NCBI GenBank assembly: GCA_017561885.1
Contig: JAFZBF010000012.1
Coordinates: forward strand, 23,161 to 87,160
Length of the DNA: 64,000 bases
DNA from: Bacteroidales bacterium
GTDB lineage: Bacteria; Bacteroidota; Bacteroidia; Bacteroidales; UBA932
Direction: 5' to 3'
Part shown: in pieces, positions 34,177 through 42,967 of the stretch
How positions within the stretch are numbered: the first letter of the stretch is position 1
How the letters are laid out: each line of letters starts with the position of its first letter
Made by a program: the position numbers and the translations under genes
Notes under the pieces: model-generated
What the model was told of the DNA's origin: nothing
Seen by the model: only the letters and a program-made list of their open reading frames with translations
Database searches by the model: none

Positions 34177-35157
34177 ATGATGATAATTGCCGACAGCGGC
34201 AGCACAAAAGTCGATTTCCGCATCGTCGATGACGGAGGAAAAGTGCGCAAGGCAGCCTGTGAAGGGCTCAACCCCCTGTATGTAACTTCAGCTGCAATAC
34301 AGGAAGCCCTCAAGTCCCAGGTCCAGCCTCTGAGCGGCAGTAAGGTCGATTCAATCTATTTCTACGGAGCCGGAGTGATAGGGGAGGCTGCAGAGAAAGT
34401 AAGAAGTGCATTCGCAGAGGTGTTCGACTATGACCTGATATTCGTAGAGTCGGATATGCTGGGCGCAGCCCGCGCCCTTTTCGGCGACAGGGCTGGAATA
34501 GCATGTATCCTCGGTACGGGTTCCAACAGCTGTTTCTATGACGGTCGCAAGATCGTGCGAAACGTACGTTCAGGCGGTTTTATCCTCGGGGATGAAGCTG
34601 GCGGTGCGGACCTTGGCAAGAGGCTGTTGAAAGCCTTCATCAAAGGACTGCTGCCCGAGCTGCTGGAAAAGGAGTTCGAGGAACGCTACCATCTGGATTA
34701 TGCAGCCATTGTCCGCAGGGTATATAAGGAGCCTGAGCCGAGCAAGTTCCTGGGCTCGTTCTCTCCCTTCATTGAAGAGAATATCAGCCATCCGTTCATC
34801 AACGGTCTTGTGACCGGTGCCTTCAACGATTTCATCGGAACCAACGTGATGCAGTATGACTGCCATAACTATGAAGTCGGTTTCATAGGCTCTGTCGCAA
34901 CGGTCTACAAGGATATTCTGACCAAGTGCCTCGATGATTCAGGAATACGGCCGGGAACCATATTGCGCAGCCCGATAGAAGCTCTTGTGCAGTATCATAC
35001 CCGCCGCAGGCAGCAGGAGGCGCGCACATCAGAAGAAATAATGGACAAAGCTGTAGCGCTGGTGATGGCTCGGACGGGAATCAGTGACAGGGAGAAGGCC
35101 AGGCAGCTCCTGCTCAAGTTCGGCTCTGTGGCAAAGGCCGTGGAGAATTACATATAA
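34177..35157 (+). CDS. BadF/BadG-type ATPase, N-acetylglucosamine kinase-like
   Basis: The 326-residue product is a sugar-kinase/ASKHA-fold ATPase of the BadF/BadG/BcrA/BcrD family, whose characterised members include N-acetylglucosamine kinases. Seen: phosphate-1 motif IADSGSTKVDFRI, IYFYGAGV, SDMLGAARALFGDR, phosphate-2/adenosine region CILGTGSNSCFYDG and GGFILGDEAGG, then VGFIGSVATVYKD. Phosphorylation of an amino sugar recovered from peptidoglycan or mucin is an inference. It follows the TonB receptor by 11 bp and runs into recR. Confidence 0.8.
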   Translation: MMIIADSGSTKVDFRIVDDGGKVRKAACEGLNPLYVTSAAIQEALKSQVQPLSGSKVDSIYFYGAGVIGEAAEKVRSAFAEVFDYDLIFVESDMLGAARALFGDRAGIACILGTGSNSCFYDGRKIVRNVRSGGFILGDEAGGADLGKRLLKAFIKGLLPELLEKEFEERYHLDYAAIVRRVYKEPEPSKFLGSFSPFIEENISHPFINGLVTGAFNDFIGTNVMQYDCHNYEVGFIGSVATVYKDILTKCLDDSGIRPGTILRSPIEALVQYHTRRRQQEARTSEEIMDKAVALVMARTGISDREKARQLLLKFGSVAKAVENYI

Positions 35158-35163
35158 TTGAAG

Positions 35164-35778
35164 ATGTTCAAGAACGAATACGGATCCAAACTGCTGGCAG
35201 ATGCCGTGGAAAGCTTGGCGTCCCTTCCGGGCATCGGCCGCCGGAGCGCCCTGAGGCTGGCATTGCACCTGCTTGGCGAACCCGCACCTAACGTGGAGAA
35301 GTTCGCCTCGTCGATAGTGGATTTCCGCAACAAGATACATTTCTGTCCTAAGTGCAATATGATCAGCGACGACGGCTCCTGCGTATTCTGCGATGACGAG
35401 CGAAGGGACTCCGGGACTGTATGTGTCGTGGAGAGTTACGCTGACGTGCTCAGCATCGAGAATACGGGACAGTACCGGGGCCTGTACCACGTCCTCGGAG
35501 GGATACTGTCTCCGATTGACGGAATCGGTCCGGGCGACCTTACGATAAAGGAGCTGTCAGAGCGGGTGGCGGCAGGCGGAATCAATGAAGTTGTCCTGGC
35601 GCTCAGCACTTCGATGGAAGGGGAGACGACATCCTTCTATATCGCCAGGCAGCTTGCTCCCTATGGTGTCAAACTGACGGCCATAGCCCGTGGAGTCGGT
35701 TTCGGCGACGACCTGGAGTATACGGATTCAATGACACTCGGCCGCTCGATAGTCAACCGGCAGCCTTTTAAATCTTAG
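35164..35778 (+). CDS. recR: Recombination protein RecR
   Basis: RecR works with RecO and RecF to load RecA at gaps. The ATG at 35164 gives 204 residues; a TTG at 35158 is possible. Seen: helix-hairpin-helix LASLPGIGRRSALRLALHLL, a four-cysteine zinc motif (CPKC and CVFC), the Toprim domain starting VCVVESYADVLSIE with LGGILSPIDGIGP, and the conserved C-terminal TARGVGFGDDLEYTD-like segment. It starts just after the stop of the BadF-type gene and is followed 3 bp later by mntP. Confidence 0.95.
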   Translation: MFKNEYGSKLLADAVESLASLPGIGRRSALRLALHLLGEPAPNVEKFASSIVDFRNKIHFCPKCNMISDDGSCVFCDDERRDSGTVCVVESYADVLSIENTGQYRGLYHVLGGILSPIDGIGPGDLTIKELSERVAAGGINEVVLALSTSMEGETTSFYIARQLAPYGVKLTAIARGVGFGDDLEYTDSMTLGRSIVNRQPFKS

Positions 35779-35781
35779 ACT

Positions 35782-36348
35782 ATGACTTTTATAGAAATAC
35801 TTCTGCTGGCCATAGGCCTGAGTTTCGACACCCTGGCGTTCAGCATCGTCGGAGGAATGTGCATAAAGAATCTCAGGGTGGGGCAGAACCTGCGCATCAT
35901 ATCGACTTTCGGCCTGGTGCAGGCTTTCTTCCTTATGGCCGGATGGCTGCTCGGCGGCAGTTTCGTGCATTACATCGAGGCTTATGACCATTGGCTGGCC
36001 TTCGGTCTTCTGGCTTTTATCGGCGGAAAGATGATCCTGGACAGCAGAAATCCTTCCGATGACAAGAACGTCGACCTGCTCAATACGCCCAGGCTGCTGC
36101 TGGCCTGCGTTGCAACGTCGATTGATGCCCTGGCGGTAGGGATTTCCATGGCCGCGCTTCAGTTTGACGTCCGCAGGATAGTCCTGGCCCTCGTTACGGT
36201 ATTCGTCATTACGGCTGCGGCCAGCGAACTCGGTCTCAAGGGCGGAGAGTGGGCTGCCCGTCTGATAGGTAAGAAGAGTTACCTGATTGGAGGCGTGGTG
36301 CTGATAGCAATCGGAGTAAAGATTCTGATAGAGCATCTTGCAGGTTGA
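35782..36348 (+). CDS. mntP: Manganese efflux pump MntP
   Basis: MntP exports Mn2+ across the inner membrane. The 188-residue product has six predicted membrane segments and the paired family motifs: LSFDTLAFSIVGG near the N-terminus and ATSIDALAVGISMA in the middle, each with the key Asp. Family knowledge: in enterobacteria it is under manganese-responsive control (MntR and the yybP-ykoY riboswitch). No such riboswitch is visible here because the gene starts 3 bp after recR. It ends just before the corA promoter. Confidence 0.88.
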   Translation: MTFIEILLLAIGLSFDTLAFSIVGGMCIKNLRVGQNLRIISTFGLVQAFFLMAGWLLGGSFVHYIEAYDHWLAFGLLAFIGGKMILDSRNPSDDKNVDLLNTPRLLLACVATSIDALAVGISMAALQFDVRRIVLALVTVFVITAAASELGLKGGEWAARLIGKKSYLIGGVVLIAIGVKILIEHLAG

Positions 36349-36356
36349 CGGCAAGT

Positions 36357-36387
36357 TTTGGATTTTTGAAATAAAAGTTTAAATTTG
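36357..36387 (+). promoter_or_regulatory. corA promoter (TTTG, 19 bp, TAAATTTG)
   Basis: TTTG at 36357-36360 and TAAATTTG at 36380-36387 are separated by exactly 19 bp. Predicted transcription start is near 36394, giving a leader of about 120 nt before corA. Confidence 0.75.
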
Positions 36388-36422
36388 CAGCGCTTTTAAT
36401 CCATTTTATGTAGAATACTACG

Positions 36423-36502
36423 ATGATCTGTGTGCTCAATACAAGATTCGTAAAGACAAGCCCCCGATCCGGATGGCCACTCTGTTAGTCAACAGAATGT
36501 GG
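36423..36502 (+). promoter_or_regulatory. corA leader: short upstream reading frame and hairpin
   Basis: An ATG at 36423 opens a 21-codon frame ending at TAG 36486-36488. A hairpin, CCAC-TCTGTT-AGTC-AACAGA-AT-GTGG (36477-36502), overlaps its end, so the stop codon is inside the hairpin. Translation of the short frame would melt the hairpin. There is no T-run after it, so it is not an ordinary terminator. Whether it is used is unknown. Confidence 0.35.
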
Positions 36503-36512
36503 AACCATCTTA

Positions 36513-37475
36513 ATGTCGGGAATCATGATCGAAATATTCTACACAAATAACAACTCTACAATAGATTTAGCCCAGTCTGTGGACATCCTGCGCACGCTGC
36601 AAGTAAAGGATGTTCTCTGGCTCGATTTGTTCGACCCCAGCGGAGAAGAAAAGAGGGCTGTCGAAGATTTTCTCGGAACTACGCTGCAGAGCCGTGCACA
36701 GGCCGAAGAGATCGAGAGTTCATCTCGTTACAGCGAAACCGAGGATGAAATCTTCATCAATACGAACTTCCTGATACCGGGTCCTGAGAACTATACTATG
36801 GAATCGGTGTCATTCATCCTCAGCGAGCAGACCATAGTTTCTGTACGCCAGGTTCCCCTGCGAAGCTTTACGGACATCCAGAGGCGCATCCTCGCCGGGC
36901 GGAAAGGCTATCCTACAGGTTTCCATATCCTGCTTGGCATCCTTGAGAACAGGGTCGACATGGATGCGGATATGATCGAGCTGATGTCCAAGGAGATAGA
37001 ACAGTACAGCAAGAGGGTCAGCCTGGGTGAGAACATCGGCGACGAATTCGTGCTGGACATCAATCAGCTGCAGGAAAATACAATGCTGGTCCGTGAGAAC
37101 ATAGTCGACAAGCAGAGGGTGATTTCCAGCATACTGAAAAGCGAGAAGACTCCCGACGAGATCAACACCAAGCTTTCCATCCTGCTTCAGGATATATCAT
37201 CACTCATCAACCATACGAACTTCAGTTTCGAACGTCTCGAATATCTTCAGAATACGGTTCTCGGCCTGATCAACCTGGACCAGAACAAGATCATGAAGAT
37301 ATTCACTCTCGTATCGCTGCTCCTGATGCCTCCCACGCTGATCGCAAGCATCTACGGCATGAACGTCCAGCTTCCGCTCCTCGGCGGATATATCGACATC
37401 ATCCTGATAGTTGCAGTGATGCTCGTAACGGTTCTCGCCGTCATATTTTTGTTCAGGCGTCGCAGGATGATGTGA
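36513..37475 (+). CDS. corA: CorA-type magnesium/cobalt transporter
   Basis: CorA forms a pentameric inner-membrane channel for Mg2+ (and Co2+). The 320-residue product has a large cytoplasmic N-terminal domain, a long helix region, and two C-terminal membrane segments, with the defining GMN motif in IYGMNVQLPLL between them. The C-terminus ends in Arg residues (FRRRRMM), positive-inside. A second ATG at 36525 is an alternative start. It has a strong promoter and an unusual leader of about 120 nt. Confidence 0.9.
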   Translation: MSGIMIEIFYTNNNSTIDLAQSVDILRTLQVKDVLWLDLFDPSGEEKRAVEDFLGTTLQSRAQAEEIESSSRYSETEDEIFINTNFLIPGPENYTMESVSFILSEQTIVSVRQVPLRSFTDIQRRILAGRKGYPTGFHILLGILENRVDMDADMIELMSKEIEQYSKRVSLGENIGDEFVLDINQLQENTMLVRENIVDKQRVISSILKSEKTPDEINTKLSILLQDISSLINHTNFSFERLEYLQNTVLGLINLDQNKIMKIFTLVSLLLMPPTLIASIYGMNVQLPLLGGYIDIILIVAVMLVTVLAVIFLFRRRRMM

Positions 37476-37502
37476 TATTCTGCATCAGAACCCAAAAAAC
37501 TT

Positions 37503-37532
37503 TTTGATAATCAGGGATTTTTCCTATATTTG
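37503..37532 (+). promoter_or_regulatory. rpsA promoter (TTTG, 18 bp, TATATTTG)
   Basis: TTTG at 37503-37506 and TATATTTG at 37525-37532 are separated by 18 bp. The predicted start near 37538 gives an A/T-rich leader of about 60 nt. Confidence 0.7.
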
Positions 37533-37599
37533 CCGACCTTTTGGAAACGAAGGGTTTTATAAATATTGTCTAACTTCTTATTAGTTAATTAATTACACT

Positions 37600-39468
37600 A
37601 TGGAACAAGAAAACATCGGACAGGAAATCACTCCCGAACAGGAAGTGGCTCCCAAACACAAAAGCAACGCATCAGTAAGCAACGACAGCTTCAACTGGGA
37701 AGAATTCGAAAATGAAACTCCCAGCGGAGTAGACCGCAAGGCCACCGAGGATGCTTACAACCAGACATTGTCACGCATCAGCGAGAACGAAGTTGTCGAG
37801 GGTGTCGTAACAGCAATCAACAAGCGCGAAGTAATCGTCAACATCGGTTACAAGAGCGAAGGCGTCATCAGCATCAACGAATTCCGTTACAACCCTGATC
37901 TCGCAGTAGGCGACAAGGTTGAGGTTTACGTAGAGAACGCTGAGGACAAGAAAGGCCAGCTGATCCTCTCTCACAAGCGCGCACGTTCACTCCGTTCTTG
38001 GGACAGGGTAAACGAGGCATTCGAGAAAGACGAGATCGTGAAAGGCTATATCAAGTGCCGTACGAAAGGCGGTATGATCGTGGATGTGTTCGGAATCGAA
38101 GCATTCCTGCCCGGTTCACAGATAGATGTCAAGCCTATCAGGGATTACGACGTATATGTCAACAAGACTATGGATTTCAAGATCGTCAAGATCAACAACG
38201 AATACCGCAACGTCGTCGTTTCTCACAAGGCTCTTATCGAGGCTGAACTCGAAGCCCAGAAAGCTGAAATCATCAGCAAGCTCGAGAAAGGCCAGATTCT
38301 CGAAGGCGTTGTCAAGAACATTACTTCTTACGGCGTATTCGTCGACCTCGGCGGTGTGGACGGACTCATCCACATCACTGACCTCAGCTGGGGCAGGATC
38401 AACCATCCTGAAGAAGTCGTTTCTCTCGACCAGAAGATCAATGTCGTCATCCTTGACTTCGACGATGTCAAGAAGCGCATCGCCCTCGGCGTCAAGCAGC
38501 TCACTCCTCATCCTTGGGAAGCTCTCGATCCTGATATCAAAGTTGGTGACAGGGTTAAGGGTAAAGTTGTCGTCATTGCCGATTACGGCGCATTCGTTGA
38601 GATCCAGCCCGGCGTAGAAGGTCTTATCCATGTTTCAGAGATGAGCTGGAGCCAGCACCTGCGCAGCGCTCAGGATTTCTTCAAGGTAGGCGACGAGGTC
38701 GAGGCAGTCGTCCTGTCACTCGACCGCGACGAGCGCAAGATGTCTCTCGGCATCAAACAGCTCAAACCCGATCCCTGGGCAAATATCGTCGAGGAATATC
38801 CTATCAACAGCAAGCATACTGCAGTTGTACGCAACATTACCAATTTCGGTGTGTTCGTAGAGCTTAAGGAAGGTGTCGAGGGTCTTGTACACATCAGCGA
38901 CCTCAGCTGGACCAAGAAGATCAAACACCCGAGCGAAGTCGTTTCAGTAGGCGACAAGATCGATGTCGTAGTTCTCGACGTAGACCAGGCAATCCGCCGT
39001 CTCAGCCTCGGCCACAAGCAGCTTGAAGAGAGCCCTTGGGAAGAGTATGAGTCAGTATACACTGTAGGTTCAGTTCATGACGGTACCATCGTAAGCATGA
39101 ATGACAAAGGTGCAGTCGTTGCCCTCGCTGACGGTATCGAAGGATTCGCATCAAACAGGCAGCTTGTCAAAGAAGATGGCAGCAACCCTTCAGTAGGCGA
39201 AGTTCTTCCTTTCAGAGTTCTCGAATTCAACAAGGCAAGCCGCAAAGTTACTTTGAGCCACACCCGCACTTATGCTGACTCAAGGAAAGAAGAGGCCGCC
39301 AAGGAGCAGAAAGAGCAGAATGCCGAGGCCAACAACACTCAGAAGGCAGTGAAGAAGCTGAAAGCCAACCTCGAGAAGACCACTCTCGGTGACATCAGCT
39401 CACTCGCAGCCCTCAAGAGCGAGATGGAGAAGAAAGAAGCAGCCGCTTCAGAAACCACCGAGGAATAA
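37600..39468 (+). CDS. rpsA: 30S ribosomal protein S1
   Basis: S1 holds mRNA on the 30S subunit. The 622-residue product carries six S1 (OB-fold) repeats; clear copies contain GVFVDLGGVDGLIHITDLSW, GAFVEIQPGVEGLIHVSEMSW and GVFVELKEGVEGLVHISDLSW. A charged N-terminal segment of about 55 residues and a Lys/Glu-rich C-terminal tail of about 60 residues flank them. Bacteroidetes mRNAs use few Shine-Dalgarno sequences, so S1-assisted binding is thought to matter more. Codon use is strongly biased, as expected for a highly expressed gene. Confidence 0.96.
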   Translation: MEQENIGQEITPEQEVAPKHKSNASVSNDSFNWEEFENETPSGVDRKATEDAYNQTLSRISENEVVEGVVTAINKREVIVNIGYKSEGVISINEFRYNPDLAVGDKVEVYVENAEDKKGQLILSHKRARSLRSWDRVNEAFEKDEIVKGYIKCRTKGGMIVDVFGIEAFLPGSQIDVKPIRDYDVYVNKTMDFKIVKINNEYRNVVVSHKALIEAELEAQKAEIISKLEKGQILEGVVKNITSYGVFVDLGGVDGLIHITDLSWGRINHPEEVVSLDQKINVVILDFDDVKKRIALGVKQLTPHPWEALDPDIKVGDRVKGKVVVIADYGAFVEIQPGVEGLIHVSEMSWSQHLRSAQDFFKVGDEVEAVVLSLDRDERKMSLGIKQLKPDPWANIVEEYPINSKHTAVVRNITNFGVFVELKEGVEGLVHISDLSWTKKIKHPSEVVSVGDKIDVVVLDVDQAIRRLSLGHKQLEESPWEEYESVYTVGSVHDGTIVSMNDKGAVVALADGIEGFASNRQLVKEDGSNPSVGEVLPFRVLEFNKASRKVTLSHTRTYADSRKEEAAKEQKEQNAEANNTQKAVKKLKANLEKTTLGDISSLAALKSEMEKKEAAASETTEE

Positions 39469-39474
39469 ATCCTG

Positions 39475-40407
39475 ATGGAATTCTCACTGACAACTTTGGG
39501 AACGGCTTCGGCCGTTCCTGCAAACAATAGATTTTCAAGCGCCCATGTCCTTAACGTACGCGGGCGCTTGTTTTTAGTCGATTGTGCTGAAGGTTGCCAG
39601 ATCCTTCTCGCAAAGCACGGCATTTCACATGCGAAGATTGAGAACATCCTGATCTCGCACCTTCACGGCGACCACCTGTTCGGCATAATGCCGCTGCTCT
39701 CTACGATGGCTCTCAAGGGCCGTACGGCGCCTCTGTACATATACGCTCCGGAAGCCTTTTGCCATACCCTCAAGTTCTTCAGGGAATACTTTGCCGACGG
39801 CGTCAAGTTCGACATAAACTTCATCCCGCTGAAGGCCTGCGGCCCCGAGCTGATAATCAGCACACGCAACAGCAAGGTGTATGCTTTCCCTCTCAATCAC
39901 AAGATCGAGACCTACGGTTTCCTTTTCCGTGAAGACGAGCCGGAGCTCAACGTTTACAAGGAATATGTCGAAAAGGACGGACTGACGTTGCGTGAAATAG
40001 CGTCTCTCAAGGCGGGCAATGATGTGATAAGGGACGACGGCAGCGTGCTGGCCGTGGAAAAGTACGCCTATAAGCCATTCGAGCCCCGCAGCGCTGCATA
40101 TTGCAGCGACACGGCTCCTTTCCCTGAATTGAAAGAATGGGTCAGGGGTGTGGACATCCTGTATCACGAGGCTACATTCGGCAATGATATGCGCGAGCTT
40201 TCAGCACAGTTCTTCCATTCTACAGCCGCTGACGCAGCATCTGTCGCTGCTGAAGCGGGGGTGGGAAAACTTGTGATTGGTCATTTCTCATCCCGTTATC
40301 CTGATGTCAACGTATTGCTGGAAGAGGCCAGGGCCGTATTCAAAGAGACATATCTTGCCAGTGAGGGTATGATTTTTGATGTCCCCGTCAAAAAACTTGA
40401 CAGATGA
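39475..40407 (+). CDS. rnz: Ribonuclease Z
   Basis: RNase Z cuts the 3' trailer from pre-tRNAs. The 310-residue product is a metallo-beta-lactamase-fold enzyme. Seen: LTTLGTASAVPANNRFSSAHVL, the metal-binding HLHGDHLFG, the arm region for tRNA, YCSDTAPF with the bridging Asp, HEATFG, and HFSSRY with the last His. It begins 6 bp after rpsA and overlaps the next gene, ctpA, by 4 bp (ATGA), suggesting coupling. Confidence 0.93.
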   Translation: MEFSLTTLGTASAVPANNRFSSAHVLNVRGRLFLVDCAEGCQILLAKHGISHAKIENILISHLHGDHLFGIMPLLSTMALKGRTAPLYIYAPEAFCHTLKFFREYFADGVKFDINFIPLKACGPELIISTRNSKVYAFPLNHKIETYGFLFREDEPELNVYKEYVEKDGLTLREIASLKAGNDVIRDDGSVLAVEKYAYKPFEPRSAAYCSDTAPFPELKEWVRGVDILYHEATFGNDMRELSAQFFHSTAADAASVAAEAGVGKLVIGHFSSRYPDVNVLLEEARAVFKETYLASEGMIFDVPVKKLDR

Positions 40408-41978
40408 GAAAACTGACTGCGTTCCTTGCCGTATGTGCCTTCGCTGCCGTGTTGCAGACATCGGCCTTTGCCCAGAATGCACGCGAGCAGTTCACAAAGA
40501 TTGCCACGACGCTTCTGTTCCTTCAGGATTATTATGTCGATACTCTGGACTACAATAAGTTGGGAGACAAGGCTGTAGAAGCCCTGGTGTCGTCACTGGA
40601 CCCGCATACGGTATTTATGTCCAGGCAGGATGTCGAGTCGGCTGACGAGTCGATGGCCGGTGAGTTCGACGGTGTCGGCATCGAGTTCGCCATAATCAAG
40701 GACACTCTTACAGTACAGAACGTCATTAACGGAGGTCCTGCCGACAAGGTCGGGCTTCAGACGGGCGACAAGATAGTGAAAGTCGACACTGTCAGCCTTT
40801 CGGGTCCCTGGCTTACCAACACGAGAGTCAGGGAGCTGCTTCGCGGAAAAAGAGGTTCCAGGGTCAATGTTGAAGTAATGCGCAGGGGTGTCCCCGGGAC
40901 GCGTAAATACACTATTACCCGTGACCGTATCCCTATGGAGAGCGTGGTGGCAGTGTACGAGGCGGCTCCAGGTGTGGTATATGTCAAGCTGAGCCGTTTC
41001 GCGGCGAATACAGGTCAAGAAGTTTTCGATGCCATCAGGAGTCTCGGGTCGATGCCTGAAGGTGTGATTCTGGATTTGAGAGGAAATGGGGGAGGTCTGT
41101 TGAATTCTGCCTTGACCGTAAGTAATATGTTCTTGTCAAAAGGCCAGGTGATAGTTTACACCGAGGGTGCCAGGGTAAGGAGACGTGACGAATATGCAAG
41201 CGGGAACGGCATATACCAAAAAGACCCTCTGGTCATCATGGTCGATGAGAACTCGGCCTCGGCAAGCGAGATCGTAGCCGGTGCTGTACAGGATTGGGAC
41301 CGCGGTGTGATAGTGGGGCGCCGGACCTTTGGAAAAGGACTGGTGCAGAGGGAACTTCACTATAGTGACGGCTCCGCGTTGAGGATTACCACTGCGAGAT
41401 ATCATACTCCGAGCGGCAGGGTGATACAGAGTCCGTATGAGGAAGGCAACAGCGAGAAATATTACCAGGAGCACAATGAACGTTATGTACGTGGCGAGAG
41501 TTTCAGCCGCGACAGCATAAAGTTTGATGAATCCCAGCAGTTCAAGACACTGGTCAAAGGGCGTACCGTATATGGCGGCGGCGGGATAATGCCGGATGTA
41601 TTCGTGCCTCGTGACACTTCCTATCTGTCTGATTTCTACTCTGCACTGGCGGCGCGCGGCATACTCCAGGAGTTCGTGAACGACTATATGGACTCACGCA
41701 GGGCAGAGATGCGTCAGCACTATTTTTCTTGGAGAACGCTGATGGCGGATCCGGCAGTCGACGCTGTGTTCGACGACTTTGTGGAATATGCCAGGGAACA
41801 GGGGATGGATCCTTCAGAAGAAGACATCAATAAGTCATCCGCAGAGATCAAGCTTGCGATGAAAGCCTTGATGGCAAGGGCGATCTGGGACGAAAATGTA
41901 TATTATGCCGTCATCAACAGCGAGAGCGCTGACTACAAGGCTGCCCTGGATGAAGTCCTGGCATTGAGAGCCCGTTGA
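40404..41978 (+). CDS. C-terminal processing protease (S41 family, CtpA/Prc type)
   Basis: A periplasmic serine protease that trims or degrades proteins from their C-termini. The 524-residue product shows a signal peptide (about 1-24, ending AFAQN), a PDZ domain (about 90-165), and the catalytic region with DLRGNGGGLLNSA, the nucleophile Ser in VDENSASASEIVAGA, and the general-base Lys in RTFGKGLVQ. Its last 46 bp overlap, tail to tail, the coding end of mltG on the other strand. Related enzymes cut cell-wall hydrolase regulators, an interesting context since mltG is adjacent. Confidence 0.92.
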   Translation: MRKLTAFLAVCAFAAVLQTSAFAQNAREQFTKIATTLLFLQDYYVDTLDYNKLGDKAVEALVSSLDPHTVFMSRQDVESADESMAGEFDGVGIEFAIIKDTLTVQNVINGGPADKVGLQTGDKIVKVDTVSLSGPWLTNTRVRELLRGKRGSRVNVEVMRRGVPGTRKYTITRDRIPMESVVAVYEAAPGVVYVKLSRFAANTGQEVFDAIRSLGSMPEGVILDLRGNGGGLLNSALTVSNMFLSKGQVIVYTEGARVRRRDEYASGNGIYQKDPLVIMVDENSASASEIVAGAVQDWDRGVIVGRRTFGKGLVQRELHYSDGSALRITTARYHTPSGRVIQSPYEEGNSEKYYQEHNERYVRGESFSRDSIKFDESQQFKTLVKGRTVYGGGGIMPDVFVPRDTSYLSDFYSALAARGILQEFVNDYMDSRRAEMRQHYFSWRTLMADPAVDAVFDDFVEYAREQGMDPSEEDINKSSAEIKLAMKALMARAIWDENVYYAVINSESADYKAALDEVLALRAR

Positions 41979-42967
41979 TAGGCTCTTGCATTTTTCAGAT
42001 GGTCCGAGTAAGTGACGGCGAAATTGTGCTGTCCGTCGAACGTATCCTTGGCGCAGAAATACAGATAATTGTGATGCTGATAGTTCAGGACGGCCTCGAT
42101 GGCTGATTTCGGAGCTATCGTTATAGGTCCCGGAGGCAGTCCGGGATACTTGTATGTATTGTATGGTGAATCGATTTCAAGATGCTTGTTCAGTATCCTT
42201 GTGATTCCTTCAGTATTGAGGGCGAATTTGACGGTGGGATCGGCCTGCAGCAGCATTCCCTTGTTCAGCCGGTTGATGTAAACCCCTGCCACGGTGGGCA
42301 TCTCGGGCTCGTACTTGGTCTCTTCGATGACTATTGATGCAAGTGTCATCACCTGGTCCCTGGTAAGGCCGATGGCCCTGGCCTTTGCGGTCCGGTCCTC
42401 GTTCCAGAAGGCATCGTATTCCTTTTTCATCCGTCGGATAAGGTCTTCCGGCGAAATGGTCCACCAGACTTCATATGTGTCGGGAATGAATACGCTGAGA
42501 TAAGTTTCCTTCTTGAAACCGAGGCTCCTCATAAGTTCCGTATCGTTCAATGCGGTGATGAAAGCAGCGGAGTCTGCGTGCAGCCTCTTGCCGAGATAGG
42601 AGGCCATACTTTCTGCATTGCGGATATAGCCGTTGATCTGCAGGTCGACAGGTGTCTGGTATCCGTTTGCGAATATCCTTATGATCTCTTTGTTGGTAAG
42701 GCCCGGGTCTATGTTGTAGTGGCCGGCCTTGAGAACCCCGGCAAGTCCGAGCTTGTTGGCCGCTCTTGTGAACGATCTTGTATCCCTGACAACTCCGTGT
42801 TTGAAAAGCGAGTCAAGGAAGGCGTCGTAGGTCCCGCTCTCATAGACGTATATGTCAGCCTTGTTTGAGACTGAATTGGGCCTGTAGAAAGTGAGATAGT
42901 ATTTTGCGGCTACCGATACAGTTATTATTAAAAGGACTGCGAGTATTGCCAGTATCGCTTTTTTCAT
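41933..42967 (-). CDS. mltG: Endolytic murein transglycosylase MltG
   Basis: MltG cuts nascent glycan strands in the inner-membrane outer leaflet and is proposed to set their length. The 344-residue product has one N-terminal membrane segment (AILAILAVLLIITVSVAA) and a YceG-like domain with LASIVIEETKYEPEMPTVAGVYINRL, which holds the catalytic Glu, and LLQADPTVKFAL. Downstream motifs YNTYKYPGLPPGPI are typical. The 3' 46 bp overlap ctpA on the opposite strand. Its start overlaps the stop of the LysM glucosaminidase by 4 bp, making a two-gene wall-cleavage operon. Confidence 0.93.
   Translation of the reverse strand: MKKAILAILAVLLIITVSVAAKYYLTFYRPNSVSNKADIYVYESGTYDAFLDSLFKHGVVRDTRSFTRAANKLGLAGVLKAGHYNIDPGLTNKEIIRIFANGYQTPVDLQINGYIRNAESMASYLGKRLHADSAAFITALNDTELMRSLGFKKETYLSVFIPDTYEVWWTISPEDLIRRMKKEYDAFWNEDRTAKARAIGLTRDQVMTLASIVIEETKYEPEMPTVAGVYINRLNKGMLLQADPTVKFALNTEGITRILNKHLEIDSPYNTYKYPGLPPGPITIAPKSAIEAVLNYQHHNYLYFCAKDTFDGQHNFAVTYSDHLKNARAYQRALNARTSSRAAL

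Noticed and set aside
36357..36512. Known Mg2+ riboswitch (M-box) in the corA leader
   Set aside because: The leader is too short and lacks the M-box conserved core; only a simple hairpin and short frame are visible.
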